A stretch of DNA of 64,000 bases from Arenibacter sp. 6A1 (GCF_012272855.1 NZ_JAAXCQ010000003.1:124001-188000), one strand, 5' to 3'; shown: positions 52,508 through 62,648, counted from the stretch's first letter. Translations and numbers: made by a program. Notes: a model not told the origin generated them from the letters alone.

Positions 52508-53668
52508 TTATTTAGCCAAGCGTATACCGGTGAATTGCCATCTCGCCGTAGGGCCAAAAAAATTCCGGTAAGTGGTTCTTGCATGTTTTGGAGGAGTTGC
52601 GATAGAGCTTCCTCTTAAAACTTTTTGGTTGACCATAAACTTACCATTGTATTCCCCTAGGGCACCACTGGCTTTTTTGTAATGAGGGTACGGTAAATAG
52701 GCACTTTCGGTCCATTCCCATCGCTGGCCCCATTCAAATTGTTTTTCGGCAATTTCCCATTCAAATTCAGTAGGTAAACGGCATCCTTTCCATTGGGCGT
52801 AGGCGTAGGCTTCATAATAGGAAATATGGGTCACGTAGGCTTTAGAAGCTAATGGCTGTAAGCCGTTTAAAGTGTATTGATACCATTTATGATCTATATA
52901 ATGCCAGTAAAGCGGTGCTTGTAACTGGTTTTGGGTCAGCCAATCCCACCCATCGGCATGCCAAAATTGAAAATCCTGGTATCCGCCAGCATTCATAAAC
53001 TGTAAATAGTCTTCGTTGGTTACTAAAAGATTGGATATTTGATAGGGGTTGAGATATACCTTGTGTTTTCCGAGTTCGTTATCATAACAGAAGGTGTCCG
53101 ATTGATGGCCAATAGTATAAATACCTTCTGATACAGAAAGCCATTGATGGCTAATTTGGCACGGGCTGTTTTCGGAATGAGTCTCCGAATAAACCGGGAG
53201 TAACGGATTGTTGCCTAGAATAAACTTTATATCTGTTAGCAATAATTCTTGATGCTGCTTTTCGTGGTGGATTCCTATTTCTACCAAATCGTATAATTCT
53301 TTTGAAGAAGATTTTTCTAAAAGAGAGGTCATTTGCTCGGTGACGTAAGTCCTGTATTCGATTACTTTTTTTACGGTAGGTCTAGAGAGGTTTCCTCGAT
53401 CTGTTCGGAGCACTCTTTTTCCTACTGTTTCGTAATAACTATTAAAAACATATGAAAAATTAGGATCAAAAACCTGATAATCGGGTAAATATTTGGCGAG
53501 GATAAACTCCTCAAAAAACCATGTAGTATGGCCTAAATGCCATTTTGGCGGAGAAACGTCACTAATTGGTTGTACCACATAATCCTCTGCCTCCAAAGGA
53601 AGGCAAAGGTTTTCGGTGTGTTTTCTGGTATCCAGGAAGAAATCCAATATTTCAGCGACAACAACCAT
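52508..53668 (-). CDS. egtB: Ergothioneine sulfoxide synthase EgtB
   Basis: 386 residues. An N-terminal DinB-like helical domain carries the iron ligands KWHLGHTTWFFEEF and HEKQHQE (HX3HXE, His135-His139-Glu141). The C-terminal formylglycine-generating-enzyme-like domain has LRGSSIATPPKHARTTYRN (LRGSSIATP) and FTGIRLA. EgtB couples hercynine to cysteine or gamma-glutamylcysteine with oxygen. No egtA or egtC lies alongside, so which sulphur donor is used is undetermined. It is the first gene of the egtB-egtD pair on the minus strand. Confidence 0.96.
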   Translation of the reverse strand: MVVVAEILDFFLDTRKHTENLCLPLEAEDYVVQPISDVSPPKWHLGHTTWFFEEFILAKYLPDYQVFDPNFSYVFNSYYETVGKRVLRTDRGNLSRPTVKKVIEYRTYVTEQMTSLLEKSSSKELYDLVEIGIHHEKQHQELLLTDIKFILGNNPLLPVYSETHSENSPCQISHQWLSVSEGIYTIGHQSDTFCYDNELGKHKVYLNPYQISNLLVTNEDYLQFMNAGGYQDFQFWHADGWDWLTQNQLQAPLYWHYIDHKWYQYTLNGLQPLASKAYVTHISYYEAYAYAQWKGCRLPTEFEWEIAEKQFEWGQRWEWTESAYLPYPHYKKASGALGEYNGKFMVNQKVLRGSSIATPPKHARTTYRNFFGPTARWQFTGIRLAK

Positions 53669-53796
53669 ACTATATTCTTTATGCTATACAAGATAAAAAA
53701 TATAATGCACACTTTTAGAATCCCATACGCCAAGTATTGGGTGCTTGAAGGAATTTAATAAGTATATGACTATCAATAAAATAGGTCAAAGATCTA

Positions 53797-54621
53797 TTAT
53801 ATAGCTACTGCTGCTTTTATATGTGGGTATGGTTCGTAGTCTTCCAGGGTGAAATCTTCGAACTTAAAGTCGAATATATCTTTAACCTCGGGGTTTAGGA
53901 TCATTTTAGGCATTGCTTTTGGAGTTCTACTCAGTTGCAGTGCTACTTGGTCAAAATGGTTGTTGTAGATATGGGCATCACCAAAGGTATGAATAAACTC
54001 TCCTGGTTCGTATCCGCAAACCTGTGCTATCATTAATGTAAATAGGGCATAGGAGGCAATATTAAAAGGAACTCCAAGGAAAATATCGGCACTGCGCTGA
54101 TATAGCTGACAAGACAACTTGCCGTCGGCTACATAAAACTGAAAAAAGGCATGGCATGGGGGTAAGGCCGCCTTGCCGTTGGCTACATTTTCTGAAAAAG
54201 AAAGAGAGGTATCGGGCAATACGCTCGGATTCCATGCAGAAACCAACATCCGTCTACTGTTAGGATTCGTTTTAAGGGTTTCTATCACTTCTTTTATTTG
54301 GTCTACTTCATCATTGTTCCAGTTGCGCCATTGATGACCATATACCGGGCCTAAATCGCCTTGTTCATCGGCCCATTCGTTCCAAATACGAACGCCGTTT
54401 TCTTGTAGATAACCAATATTGGTGTCTCCTTTTAAAAACCAAAGCAATTCGTGAACAATAGATTTTAAATGTAGTTTTTTGGTAGTAACCATGGGAAACC
54501 CATCTGCTAGATTAAATCGCATTTGGTAGCCAAAAACACTTTTGGTACCCGTACCAGTTCTATCGCCCTTCTGAACTCCGTTTTCTAATACGTGCTTTAA
54601 TAAATCGTGGTATTGCTTCAT
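53797..54621 (-). CDS. thyA: Thymidylate synthase
   Basis: 274 residues, ThyA type. Catalytic Cys156 in [12 protein letters not shown], the dUMP-binding [20 protein letters not shown] (RSADIFLG) and the C-terminal PHIKAAVAI are present. A short insertion (about 137-150, ENVANGKA) occurs in many ThyAs. It methylates dUMP using methylene-tetrahydrofolate, producing dihydrofolate for FolA, encoded 4 kb away on the same strand. Single gene with a -7 promoter match upstream. Confidence 0.98.
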   Translation of the reverse strand: MKQYHDLLKHVLENGVQKGDRTGTGTKSVFGYQMRFNLADGFPMVTTKKLHLKSIVHELLWFLKGDTNIGYLQENGVRIWNEWADEQGDLGPVYGHQWRNWNNDEVDQIKEVIETLKTNPNSRRMLVSAWNPSVLPDTSLSFSENVANGKAALPPCHAFFQFYVADGKLSCQLYQRSADIFLGVPFNIASYALFTLMIAQVCGYEPGEFIHTFGDAHIYNNHFDQVALQLSRTPKAMPKMILNPEVKDIFDFKFEDFTLEDYEPYPHIKAAVAI

Positions 54622-54694
54622 GGTTTTCTACTACTAAGGATTGCTACAAAATAAAGGTAATATACGGCTTCAATTTAGAGGCTCAAAATAAAGG

Positions 54695-54702
54695 CAAAGA
54701 TA
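54695..54702 (-). promoter_or_regulatory. Possible -7 promoter element of thyA
   Basis: TATCTTTG on the minus strand, about 74 bases before the thyA ATG; no clear -33 element. Confidence 0.3.
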
Positions 54703-54794
54703 AAAAGCTCTTTTTACTTAAGGTGGGTTTATGGTTAAAATTCCATAAAATTTAACGATAGGTGTAAAAGGAAAGCTTGTGCGACTCTAAGGGC

Positions 54795-56252
54795 TTATCC
54801 TAGGATCATTCCAGCTATGGCAGCCGAGAGAAGCGAGGCTATCGTACCGCCGAGAACAGCCTTCATTCCAAATTCAGACAAGGTCTTGCGTTGTCCGGGG
54901 GCCAAAGAACCTATTCCGCCAATTTGGATGCCAATAGAGGCAAAATTGGCAAAGCCGCAAAGCATATAAGTGGCCATGATGACCGATTTGTTATAGGTGA
55001 AATGGGTGGCGCTGGCCATGTTTTTTAATTCTGCTAATTGAATATAGCCTATAAACTCACTGGCGGCCAATTTAATTCCCAAAAGTTGCCCCATCAGCAT
55101 GACGTCAACGGAATCGACTCCAATAAGCCACATTAAGGGAGCAAATAGAGTGCCTAGGATGGCTTCTAAAGAAAAGGAGTCATAAGGGGTGTTGGTGGCG
55201 ATCCAAGGATTTAAAGAGGTAATATCGCCGGTCCAATTCAATATGCCGTTGAGCATGGCAATAAAAGCCACGAAAACCAAAAGCATGGCCCCCACGTTTA
55301 CGGCAAGTTTTAATCCTTCAGTAGTTCCGTTAGAAATCGCATCCAATATATTAGCTCCTATTTTCTCGGTAGAAACCTGGACATCAGTATTTATTTTTTC
55401 GGTCTGGGGATAAAGGATTTTTGATATTACAATAGCGCCAGGAGCCGCCATTACCGAAGCAGCCAAAAGGTGCTTGGCAAATTGTAGGCGCAATACTTCA
55501 TCGTCTCCACCTAAGAATCCAATATAGGCCGCTAGAACAGCACCCGCAACCGTCGCCATTCCCCCGATCATGACCAATAGTATTTCTGATTTGCTCATTT
55601 TCTCTAAATAAGCTTTGATCAGCAGGGGAGCCTCTGTTTGCCCTAAGAAAATATTCCCGGCAACACTTAAGCTTTCTGCCCCTGAAATACCGAGCGATTT
55701 AGATAATAACCACGCTAGGGCTTTGACTACTTTTTGGATAATCCCCAGATAAAATAATAATGAGGTTAAGGCCGAAAAGAATATGATGGTAGGAAGAACT
55801 TGAAAGGCAAAAATAAAACCGAAAGTATCCATGTCAACAACCAATCCTTCGAATAAAAATTTACTTCCTGCTCTGGTGAAATCCAATACGCTGACAAAAA
55901 GTTTGCCGCCAAATTCAAATATTTTAGAGACAAAACTCAAATCAAACCGATAGCCAAAGGCGTTAAAGCCAATTTGGTTCCCAATTAATATGCATATGGC
56001 TAAGAGAAGCTGAATGAAAACCCCAATACCGACAGTTCTCCAATTAATTGCTTTTTTATTGGCACTAAAGAGGTAGGAGATAAATAACAATGCTACCATA
56101 CCTAGAATCCCTCTTCCAATACTGTAAAAAGAAACCCCTTGATTGGGGATTATTTCGGAAGAACCGCTGAGGGGGGTAGCACTAATGTCTTGAGCTACGG
56201 ATGGGAATGCAATAAAAAATAAAACTAAAAGGATCCAAAGCTTATTTCTCAT
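54795..56252 (-). CDS. NupC-type concentrative nucleoside transporter
   Basis: 485 residues with the CNT fold: IQLLLAICILIGNQIG, SLSVAGNIFLGQTEAPLLI (motif GQTEAPL) and the C-terminal CGFANFASIGIQIGGIGSLAP (GFANFASIGIQIGG). Unlike NupC it begins with a cleavable-looking signal peptide (to SVAQDI) and a 30-residue polar segment before the first transmembrane helix. It imports nucleosides with Na or H. It follows the bifunctional nuclease-family gene by 24 bases and is probably co-transcribed with it. Confidence 0.93.
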   Translation of the reverse strand: MRNKLWILLVLFFIAFPSVAQDISATPLSGSSEIIPNQGVSFYSIGRGILGMVALLFISYLFSANKKAINWRTVGIGVFIQLLLAICILIGNQIGFNAFGYRFDLSFVSKIFEFGGKLFVSVLDFTRAGSKFLFEGLVVDMDTFGFIFAFQVLPTIIFFSALTSLLFYLGIIQKVVKALAWLLSKSLGISGAESLSVAGNIFLGQTEAPLLIKAYLEKMSKSEILLVMIGGMATVAGAVLAAYIGFLGGDDEVLRLQFAKHLLAASVMAAPGAIVISKILYPQTEKINTDVQVSTEKIGANILDAISNGTTEGLKLAVNVGAMLLVFVAFIAMLNGILNWTGDITSLNPWIATNTPYDSFSLEAILGTLFAPLMWLIGVDSVDVMLMGQLLGIKLAASEFIGYIQLAELKNMASATHFTYNKSVIMATYMLCGFANFASIGIQIGGIGSLAPGQRKTLSEFGMKAVLGGTIASLLSAAIAGMILG

Positions 56253-56276
56253 CCAGTAAATCTTAAAATGAAGGGG

Positions 56277-56906
56277 TTATTTGCGTTTAGAAATTTCGTC
56301 TCTAAGTTTAGCTGCTTTTTCGTAGTCTTCGCTAGCGACAGCCTTATCCAATTCGGAATGAAGCTCATCTAAACTCAGCTCTTGGTAACTTTCTGAGCTC
56401 TGAGAAGAAATTTCTACAGTTTCTCCTTCTTGCAATATTTCGTTTACCATAATACTGTCGTCGGAATCTTCTTTTTCCTTTTCTTTTGAAGAGAATTTAA
56501 GAAATATTCCGGCTTTATCCAATATGGTTCTATACGTAAATATAGGGGCATTAAATCTTAGGGCCAAAGCGATAGCATCGCTGGTTCTGGCATCTATGAT
56601 CTCCTCAATCTTATCCCGTTCGCAAATAATACTGGAGTAAAAAACACCATCGACTAATTTATGGATAATTACCTGCTTGACTGAAATGTCGAATCGCTCG
56701 GCAAAATTTTTAAAAAGATCATGGGTAAGGGGTCGAGGGGGCTTGATTTCCTTTTCCAAGGCAATTGCAATCGATTGTGCTTCGAAAGCACCAATAACGA
56801 TAGGCAATTTACGATCCCCATCAACTTCATTCAATATAAGGGCATATGCGCCATTTTGCGTTTGGCTATAGGATATCCCTTTTATTTTTAATCTAACTAA
56901 ACTCAT
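56277..56906 (-). CDS. Bifunctional nuclease family (DUF151) protein with UVR motif
   Basis: 209 residues. The DUF151/BFN domain fills about 1-140: LPIVIGAFEAQSIAIALEKE, RPLTHDLF and DARTSDAIALALRFNAPIF. The C-terminus (about 172-209) is a UVR motif, LHSELDKAVASEDYEKAAKLRDEI, as in UvrB/ClpC/McsA interaction segments. Some BFN proteins have RNase and DNase activity; this has not been tested for the flavobacterial form. First gene of an operon with the CNT transporter. Confidence 0.92.
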   Translation of the reverse strand: MSLVRLKIKGISYSQTQNGAYALILNEVDGDRKLPIVIGAFEAQSIAIALEKEIKPPRPLTHDLFKNFAERFDISVKQVIIHKLVDGVFYSSIICERDKIEEIIDARTSDAIALALRFNAPIFTYRTILDKAGIFLKFSSKEKEKEDSDDSIMVNEILQEGETVEISSQSSESYQELSLDELHSELDKAVASEDYEKAAKLRDEISKRK

Positions 56907-56923
56907 AGTAAATAACTAAAAAA

Positions 56924-56966
56924 GGCTGTTCAAAGCACTCGAAGGACCAAGTTGTTTTGAACAGCC
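56924..56966 (-). terminator. Terminator after etfA
   Basis: On the minus strand, arms GGCTGTTCAAA / TTTGAACAGCC are followed by a T run, about 25 bases after the etfA stop. Confidence 0.85.
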
Positions 56967-56990
56967 CTTAGGGGCACAATTTAACAAAAA

Positions 56991-57959
56991 TTAAGCGGTT
57001 TGAGCCTTAAATTCCTTTAATTTTTCGATTAGTTTGGGGACCACTTCAAAAGCATCCCCTACAATACCGTAGTCGGCCGCTTTAAAAAATGGGGCTTCAG
57101 GATCAGAATTGATGACTACTTTTACCTTGGATGCACTGACCCCGGCTAAGTGTTGGATGGCACCAGAGATCCCAATGGCTATATAAAGGTTGCTGGCTAC
57201 GGGTTTTCCGGTTTGTCCTACATGTTCTCCATGTGGCCTCCACCCCAAATCCGATACAGGTTTGGAACAAGCAGTGGCAGCTCCCAAAACATCGGCTAAT
57301 TCCTCTATCAGTCCCCAGTTCTCTGGACCTTTAAGCCCTCTTCCTCCAGAAACTACTATGTCTGCGTCGGCTATGGTAGCTTTTCCAACAACCTTGTCTA
57401 TTTCGGCAGATTTGGTGCTAAAGGAATTCTCTGGAATAGTGGGTTCAAAGCTTTCTACACTGCTTTCGATTTTATTTTCGTGACTTCCGAAAGCATTGTT
57501 GGAGACACCAATGATTTTTATGTCAGAGACTAATTGGGTGTCGGCAAAGCCTTTATTGCTAAATACTGTTCTTTTAACGGTAAAAGGAGCAGTACTTGTT
57601 GGTGCCGAAACAACATTGGGCACATAGGCTGCTTGCAATTTGGCTGTTAATATAGGTGCTAAAAATTTAGTGTCCGCACTAGAGCTAAGGATGATTACTT
57701 TGGCACCTTCCTTTTCTGCTGCTTGGGCAATAGCAATAGCAAAAGCCTTGGCGTTAAAGGTTTTTAAGTTGTCATCGGTGATATTTAATACCTTAGAAAT
57801 ACCATTGTTCCCTAGGCTTTCAGCGTTGGTGGCATTAATAGAAATTGCCGTGGCATGAGTACCTAGTTGTTGGGCTACTTCGTAGGCGTAAGAAGCTACT
57901 TCTTGTGCATTCTTTTTAAACTTTCCGTTTTCGGATTCTGTATATACTAAAACTGACAT
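56991..57959 (-). CDS. etfA: Electron transfer flavoprotein alpha subunit
   Basis: 322 residues. The C-terminal FAD-binding domain shows SGGRGLKGPENW, RPHGEHVGQTGKPVASNLYI (GQTGKPVA) and AIGISGAIQHLAGV. It accepts electrons from acyl-CoA dehydrogenases together with EtfB and passes them to the quinone pool. It lies about 115 bases downstream of etfB on the same strand and is followed by a terminator, so etfB-etfA is an operon. Confidence 0.97.
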   Translation of the reverse strand: MSVLVYTESENGKFKKNAQEVASYAYEVAQQLGTHATAISINATNAESLGNNGISKVLNITDDNLKTFNAKAFAIAIAQAAEKEGAKVIILSSSADTKFLAPILTAKLQAAYVPNVVSAPTSTAPFTVKRTVFSNKGFADTQLVSDIKIIGVSNNAFGSHENKIESSVESFEPTIPENSFSTKSAEIDKVVGKATIADADIVVSGGRGLKGPENWGLIEELADVLGAATACSKPVSDLGWRPHGEHVGQTGKPVASNLYIAIGISGAIQHLAGVSASKVKVVINSDPEAPFFKAADYGIVGDAFEVVPKLIEKLKEFKAQTA

Positions 57960-58075
57960 ATTAATATTCTTTTTTTATTCCCGAAATTTCATTCGGAAAA
58001 TGGTTGGCGAAATTGCTGAAATAAGAGGTGGATATCTAATTATACCCGCCGCTATTATAAAAATTAGGGTTCAGC

Positions 58076-58822
58076 TTATATAACTTTTGCTTCGTTGTGT
58101 AATAAATTTATTAGCTCGTCAATATTGTCCGCATCTATTAGTTTTACCTGACCTTTGGCTGCTGGCTTTTCAAATTTAACGTCCTTAGTGGTTTCAGTAG
58201 CTGAAACAGGCTCAACAACATTCAATTTCTTCTGACGTGCCATCATAATACCTCTCATATTAGGGATTTTTAAATCGCTTTCGGCAACCAGTCCTTTTTG
58301 ACTTCCGATAACAAGAGGTAAACTCGTATTTAATTTTTCCTTTCCACCATCAATTTCCCTAATAGCGGTAGCAGTGTTGCCATCAACTTCTAAGGAGATA
58401 CAATTATTGACAAAATTAAAATCTAATAAGGTAGCCAATATTCCTGGTACCATCCCACCGTTGTAGTCTATAGACTCCCTTCCGGCAATAATAAGATCGT
58501 AATCACCGGCTTTCACCACGGCCGCTAATTGTTGTGCAACAAAAAATCCGTCCGTTGGTTCGGCATTAACTCTTATAGCTTCATCGGCACCGATAGCCAG
58601 AGCCTTTCTGATCGTTGGTTCGGTAGTGGCTCCCCCGACAGTAATAACGTGAATAGTGGCACCTTGCTTTTCTTTAAACCACATGGCTCTAGTAAGGCCA
58701 AACTCGTCATTTGGGTTGATAACATATTGGACACCATTGTTATCAAACCTAGTGTCACCGTCTGTAAAATTAATTTTAGAAGTAGTATCTGGAACATTAC
58801 TTATGCACACCAATATTTTCAT
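58076..58822 (-). CDS. etfB: Electron transfer flavoprotein beta subunit
   Basis: 248 residues from the ATG at 58822 (MKILVCISNVPDTTSKI); an extension to 58873 adds an unrelated sequence and is rejected. Motifs: NPNDEFGLTRAMWFKE, AGRESIDYNGGMVPGILA and the family tail GIMMARQKKLNVV. It binds AMP and pairs with EtfA. Divergent from pdhB. Confidence 0.96.
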   Translation of the reverse strand: MKILVCISNVPDTTSKINFTDGDTRFDNNGVQYVINPNDEFGLTRAMWFKEKQGATIHVITVGGATTEPTIRKALAIGADEAIRVNAEPTDGFFVAQQLAAVVKAGDYDLIIAGRESIDYNGGMVPGILATLLDFNFVNNCISLEVDGNTATAIREIDGGKEKLNTSLPLVIGSQKGLVAESDLKIPNMRGIMMARQKKLNVVEPVSATETTKDVKFEKPAAKGQVKLIDADNIDELINLLHNEAKVI

Positions 58823-58957
58823 ATGATTATTTTTTTTATACCATTTATAAACAAAGGACGCTAATATAATCAATAAAATTATAATTTATTATGCATGCAT
58901 AGTATTTTTTTGCTCTTTTTTTAATTCTTTCCTCCTTCGTTTTGATTTATTATTTCC

Positions 58958-58965
58958 TATTTTTG
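58958..58965 (+). promoter_or_regulatory. Possible -7 promoter element of pdhB
   Basis: TATTTTTG, exact TAnnTTTG match, 41 bases before the pdhB ATG; -33 element not evident. Confidence 0.35.
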
Positions 58966-59005
58966 CTTCGCTTTTAGAATTTTAATAAAAAGAATTCCAT
59001 ATACA

Positions 59006-59986
59006 ATGAAAACAATACAGTTTAGGGAAGCTATACAAGAGGCAATGTCCGAGGAGATGCGCAGAGATGAGTCCATTTATTTAATGGGTGAGGAAGTTGC
59101 CGAATATAATGGGGCTTATAAGGCTTCAAAGGGAATGTTGGACGAATTTGGTCCTGAAAGAGTTATTGATACCCCTATATCCGAGTTAGGTTTTGCTGGG
59201 GTAGGTGTTGGTTCCGCAATGACCGGTAACAGACCTATTATAGAGTTTATGACCTTCAATTTTGCATTGGTAGGGATAGATCAGATTATCAATAATGCTG
59301 CAAAGATCAGACAAATGTCTGGTGGTCAGTTCAATTGTCCAATTGTTTTTCGTGGCCCTACAGGTTCTGCCGGTCAGTTAGCAGCCACTCACTCACAGGC
59401 TTTCGAAAGTTGGTATGCCAACTGTCCAGGTCTTAAAGTAGTAGTCCCTTCTAACCCTAAAGATGCCAAAGGATTGTTGAAAGCGGCTATCCGAGATAAC
59501 GATCCGGTTATTTTTATGGAGTCGGAACAAATGTATGGTGACAAAGGTGAAGTTCCAGAAGGAGATTATACTATTCCATTAGGAGTAGCAGATATCAGAA
59601 GAGAAGGTTCAGATGTAACCATAGTTTCTTTTGGTAAGATTATAAAAGAAGCCGATAAGGCAGCAGTAGAATTGGCCAAGGAAAATATCAGTGTTGAAAT
59701 TATCGATTTGCGTACTGTAAAACCTTTAGATTATGAAGCGGTCTTAAAATCTGTTAAGAAAACCAATAGATTGGTGATTTTGGAAGAAGCATGGCCTTTT
59801 GGAAATGTATCTACTGAGTTAACCTATCATGTTCAAGCAAATGCTTTCGACTTTTTAGATGCACCAATAGTTAAAATAAACACTGCAGATACACCAGCTC
59901 CTTATTCTCCAGTATTATTGGCAGAGTGGTTGCCAAACCATGAAGATGTAATTAAAGCTGTTAAAAAAGTATTGTATAAATTATAG
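59006..59986 (+). CDS. pdhB: Pyruvate dehydrogenase E1 component, beta subunit
   Basis: 326 residues. Motifs: YLMGEEVAEYNGAYKASKG, ISELGFAGVGVGSAMTG, RGPTGSAGQLAATHSQ (phosphorylation-loop region) and the C-terminal transketolase domain with EEAWPFGNVSTEL. The alpha subunit and E2/E3 are not in the window; in many flavobacteria pdhA and pdhC lie elsewhere. A single transcript with promoter and terminator is implied. Confidence 0.94.
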   Translation: MKTIQFREAIQEAMSEEMRRDESIYLMGEEVAEYNGAYKASKGMLDEFGPERVIDTPISELGFAGVGVGSAMTGNRPIIEFMTFNFALVGIDQIINNAAKIRQMSGGQFNCPIVFRGPTGSAGQLAATHSQAFESWYANCPGLKVVVPSNPKDAKGLLKAAIRDNDPVIFMESEQMYGDKGEVPEGDYTIPLGVADIRREGSDVTIVSFGKIIKEADKAAVELAKENISVEIIDLRTVKPLDYEAVLKSVKKTNRLVILEEAWPFGNVSTELTYHVQANAFDFLDAPIVKINTADTPAPYSPVLLAEWLPNHEDVIKAVKKVLYKL

Positions 59987-60010
59987 CTATTTTATTAAAG
60001 CCATTATAAT

Positions 60011-60043
60011 AGCTTCGTTAATCTTTGGTTAGCGAAGCTTTTA
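60011..60043 (+). terminator. Terminator of pdhB
   Basis: AGCTTCGTTAA / TTAGCGAAGCT hairpin (one G-U pair) followed by TTTTAT, 25 bases after the stop. Confidence 0.75.
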
Positions 60044-60152
60044 TGTTCCTGATATGTAGTTGTAAAAATGCGTTTCAAAGAATTTATTAAGCCTCCTGAT
60101 TTCACTGGTTTTCGATTGATTATAGAGCACAGAAACGTTATTTGATCACGAA

Positions 60153-62648
60153 ATGAATAGAATATTATTCGTCATATTTCTTGTTATTGCCCAATTTGCG
60201 ATGTCGCAGACCAAAGTTGGGGGTATTATTCTGGATGAAGAAGGCGAGCCTGTGCCTTTTGCAAATATTTTATTTAAAAATTCTACTCAAGGGACCATTA
60301 CCAACGACAATGGAAGATTCTATATAGAATCTGATAATTCTTATAACACTCTTGTAGTTTCCTTTATTGGCTATGAAACCCAAGAAATAACCCTGGTCTC
60401 CAAAGTGACCTATGATTTAAAAGTTGTCTTGCCCGAGGCTAGTGAACAATTAAACGAGGTGGTACTTTACTTTGGTAAAACAAGCAAAAAAAATAATCCG
60501 GCCATTGATATCCTTAAAAAGATATGGGCCAAAAAACGTAGTAATGGTACTCGTATGTTTAATCAATACGGGTACGATAAATACGAAAAAATAGAGTTCG
60601 ACCTTAATACCATAGATAGCGCACTTATCAAAAGCAGGGTCTTTAAGGGGTTAGAATTTGTATTTAAAGACCTTGATACTTCCAGGATTACCGGAAAAAC
60701 CTATTTGCCAATATTTTTAAATGAAACGTTCTCCAAAGTGTATGGCGATAATGAACTGGGGACCGAAAAGGAAGAAGTTCTAGGAAGTAAAAATTCAGGC
60801 TTCAATAATAACCAGGCTATAATAGCGTTTATAGAAGACCTTTATTCTGACTACGACATTTATAATAACTACTTAAAATTTTTCGATAAAAGTTTTACCA
60901 GTCCTTTATCCAAGACAGGTATAGATACTTACAATTATGTCTTACGAGACAGCGCCTTTATTGGTGATAAATGGTGCTATAACATTGTGTATTACCCTCG
61001 TAGAAAAAATGAATTGACCTTTAAGGGCGATTTTTGGGTAAACGACACTACCTATGCAGTTAAGAATATAAATTTAGCGGTAACGAAAAGCGCTAATATC
61101 AACTGGGTAAAGGAAATCTATATAGAACAAGAGTTTGATGTAGTAAACGATTCTGTATTTCTTTTGACCCGAGATTATATGTTGTCTGACTTTAGTTTTA
61201 ACAAAAAAGAGAACTCTAGAGGCGTCTATGGTAAAAGAACAACCGTATATAATGACTATAAGTTTAACGAAGTAAAACCAAAAACGTTTTATAAAACGAA
61301 ACCGGACCCCTTTAATGCTAGTGTTTTAAATAGGGAAGACGAGTTTTGGGAGATGAATCGTTTGGAGTCGTTAAACAGCGATGAAAAGGGGATTTACAAA
61401 CTTTTGGATACCTTAAAGACGGTGCCAAAATTTAAGGCCTATTATAATTTTGTTAGTATTTTGGGATCAGGTTATGTAGAAATCGACAAATGGAATATAG
61501 ATGTAGGTAGCGTTTATAGTGTGTTTGGATATAACGAGGCCGAAGGAATCCGGACCAGGCTAGGGGCTAGAACCTTTTTTGGCCAAAATGATCCTTGGCG
61601 TCTAGAGGGATATGTTGCCTATGGATTTGGAGATGATAAATTTAAATATGGTATTTCTGGAAAATGGCTCATTGATAAAGAATCGAGATTTATTATTTCT
61701 GGAGGTAGCAGGCGCGATATAGAACAGCTAGGGATAAGCTTAACGGCTACCAACGATGTGTTGGGGAGGAGCGTTGCTTCATCTTCCGTGTTTACCGTAG
61801 GGGCCAACGATAGGCTAACCAACATTAATTTAAGTACCTTTAATTTGGAGATGGAGCCTTGGAGGAACTTAAGAATTAATATAGGAGGGTCTTTAAGAAG
61901 TCTTAGTTCGGCGCTGCCAGATGCTTTTAGCTTAGACTATATCGATGCTTCTTCCCCTACAGGAGTTTCTTCGGAAGTCACACAATTTGATCTGAATACT
62001 ACCTTAATATATACGCCAGGAAAAAGAACGATTGGTAATGGGGTGGAACGGAGAAGTATAAATGAAGATTATAGTACCTTATTGTTATCTTATACCAATG
62101 GGTTGAAACAATTTTTTAACAGTGATTTCGATTACAAAAAAATTCAGTTCAGTTATACGCAGCCTTGGCAAATTGGTGGTTATGGAAGGTTGTTAAGTAC
62201 AGTAGAAACAGGAAAGACTTTTGGTGAGGTTCCTTTGGCATTGTTAAGTCCGGTACCGGGCAACCAAACCTTGTTCTCTATGTATAACACCTTTTCGAAT
62301 TTGGATTTTTATGAATTTGTAACAGATACCTATGCCGCCGTTCATTTGGAGCACAATTTTAATGGAAGGCTCCTTTCTAGGATTCCGGTTATCGGTAAAT
62401 GGAACCTAAGGGAAATTATAGGCCTAAGAGGGGTGTGGGGCGATATATCTGAAGAAAACATCCAACTAAGTGCGCCTGCCGGTATGCCGCTTTTGGCGCC
62501 AACGGATAAAGTTTATTGGGAATATGCAGTAGGTGTCGGCAATATATTTAAGTTCCTAAGGATCGATTTTAACTTTAGGGGGAATTACCTGGATTTGCCA
62601 AATGCACGTCCTTTTGGGGTGACAGGATCCTTTGGATTTCATTTTTAA
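60153..62648 (+). CDS. DUF5686 outer-membrane protein with carboxypeptidase-regulatory-like domain
   Basis: 831 residues. Signal peptide to AMSQTKV, then a CarboxypepD_reg-like domain (about 20-100; GGIILDEEGEPVPFANILF), the DUF5686 region and a C-terminal barrel-like half ending GVTGSFGFHF, with a terminal Phe suited to BamA-dependent insertion. Function unknown; such proteins are frequent in Bacteroidetes envelopes, where they are sometimes linked to surface polysaccharide or TonB-type systems. It precedes ppa by 67 bases. Confidence 0.9.
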   Translation: MNRILFVIFLVIAQFAMSQTKVGGIILDEEGEPVPFANILFKNSTQGTITNDNGRFYIESDNSYNTLVVSFIGYETQEITLVSKVTYDLKVVLPEASEQLNEVVLYFGKTSKKNNPAIDILKKIWAKKRSNGTRMFNQYGYDKYEKIEFDLNTIDSALIKSRVFKGLEFVFKDLDTSRITGKTYLPIFLNETFSKVYGDNELGTEKEEVLGSKNSGFNNNQAIIAFIEDLYSDYDIYNNYLKFFDKSFTSPLSKTGIDTYNYVLRDSAFIGDKWCYNIVYYPRRKNELTFKGDFWVNDTTYAVKNINLAVTKSANINWVKEIYIEQEFDVVNDSVFLLTRDYMLSDFSFNKKENSRGVYGKRTTVYNDYKFNEVKPKTFYKTKPDPFNASVLNREDEFWEMNRLESLNSDEKGIYKLLDTLKTVPKFKAYYNFVSILGSGYVEIDKWNIDVGSVYSVFGYNEAEGIRTRLGARTFFGQNDPWRLEGYVAYGFGDDKFKYGISGKWLIDKESRFIISGGSRRDIEQLGISLTATNDVLGRSVASSSVFTVGANDRLTNINLSTFNLEMEPWRNLRINIGGSLRSLSSALPDAFSLDYIDASSPTGVSSEVTQFDLNTTLIYTPGKRTIGNGVERRSINEDYSTLLLSYTNGLKQFFNSDFDYKKIQFSYTQPWQIGGYGRLLSTVETGKTFGEVPLALLSPVPGNQTLFSMYNTFSNLDFYEFVTDTYAAVHLEHNFNGRLLSRIPVIGKWNLREIIGLRGVWGDISEENIQLSAPAGMPLLAPTDKVYWEYAVGVGNIFKFLRIDFNFRGNYLDLPNARPFGVTGSFGFHF

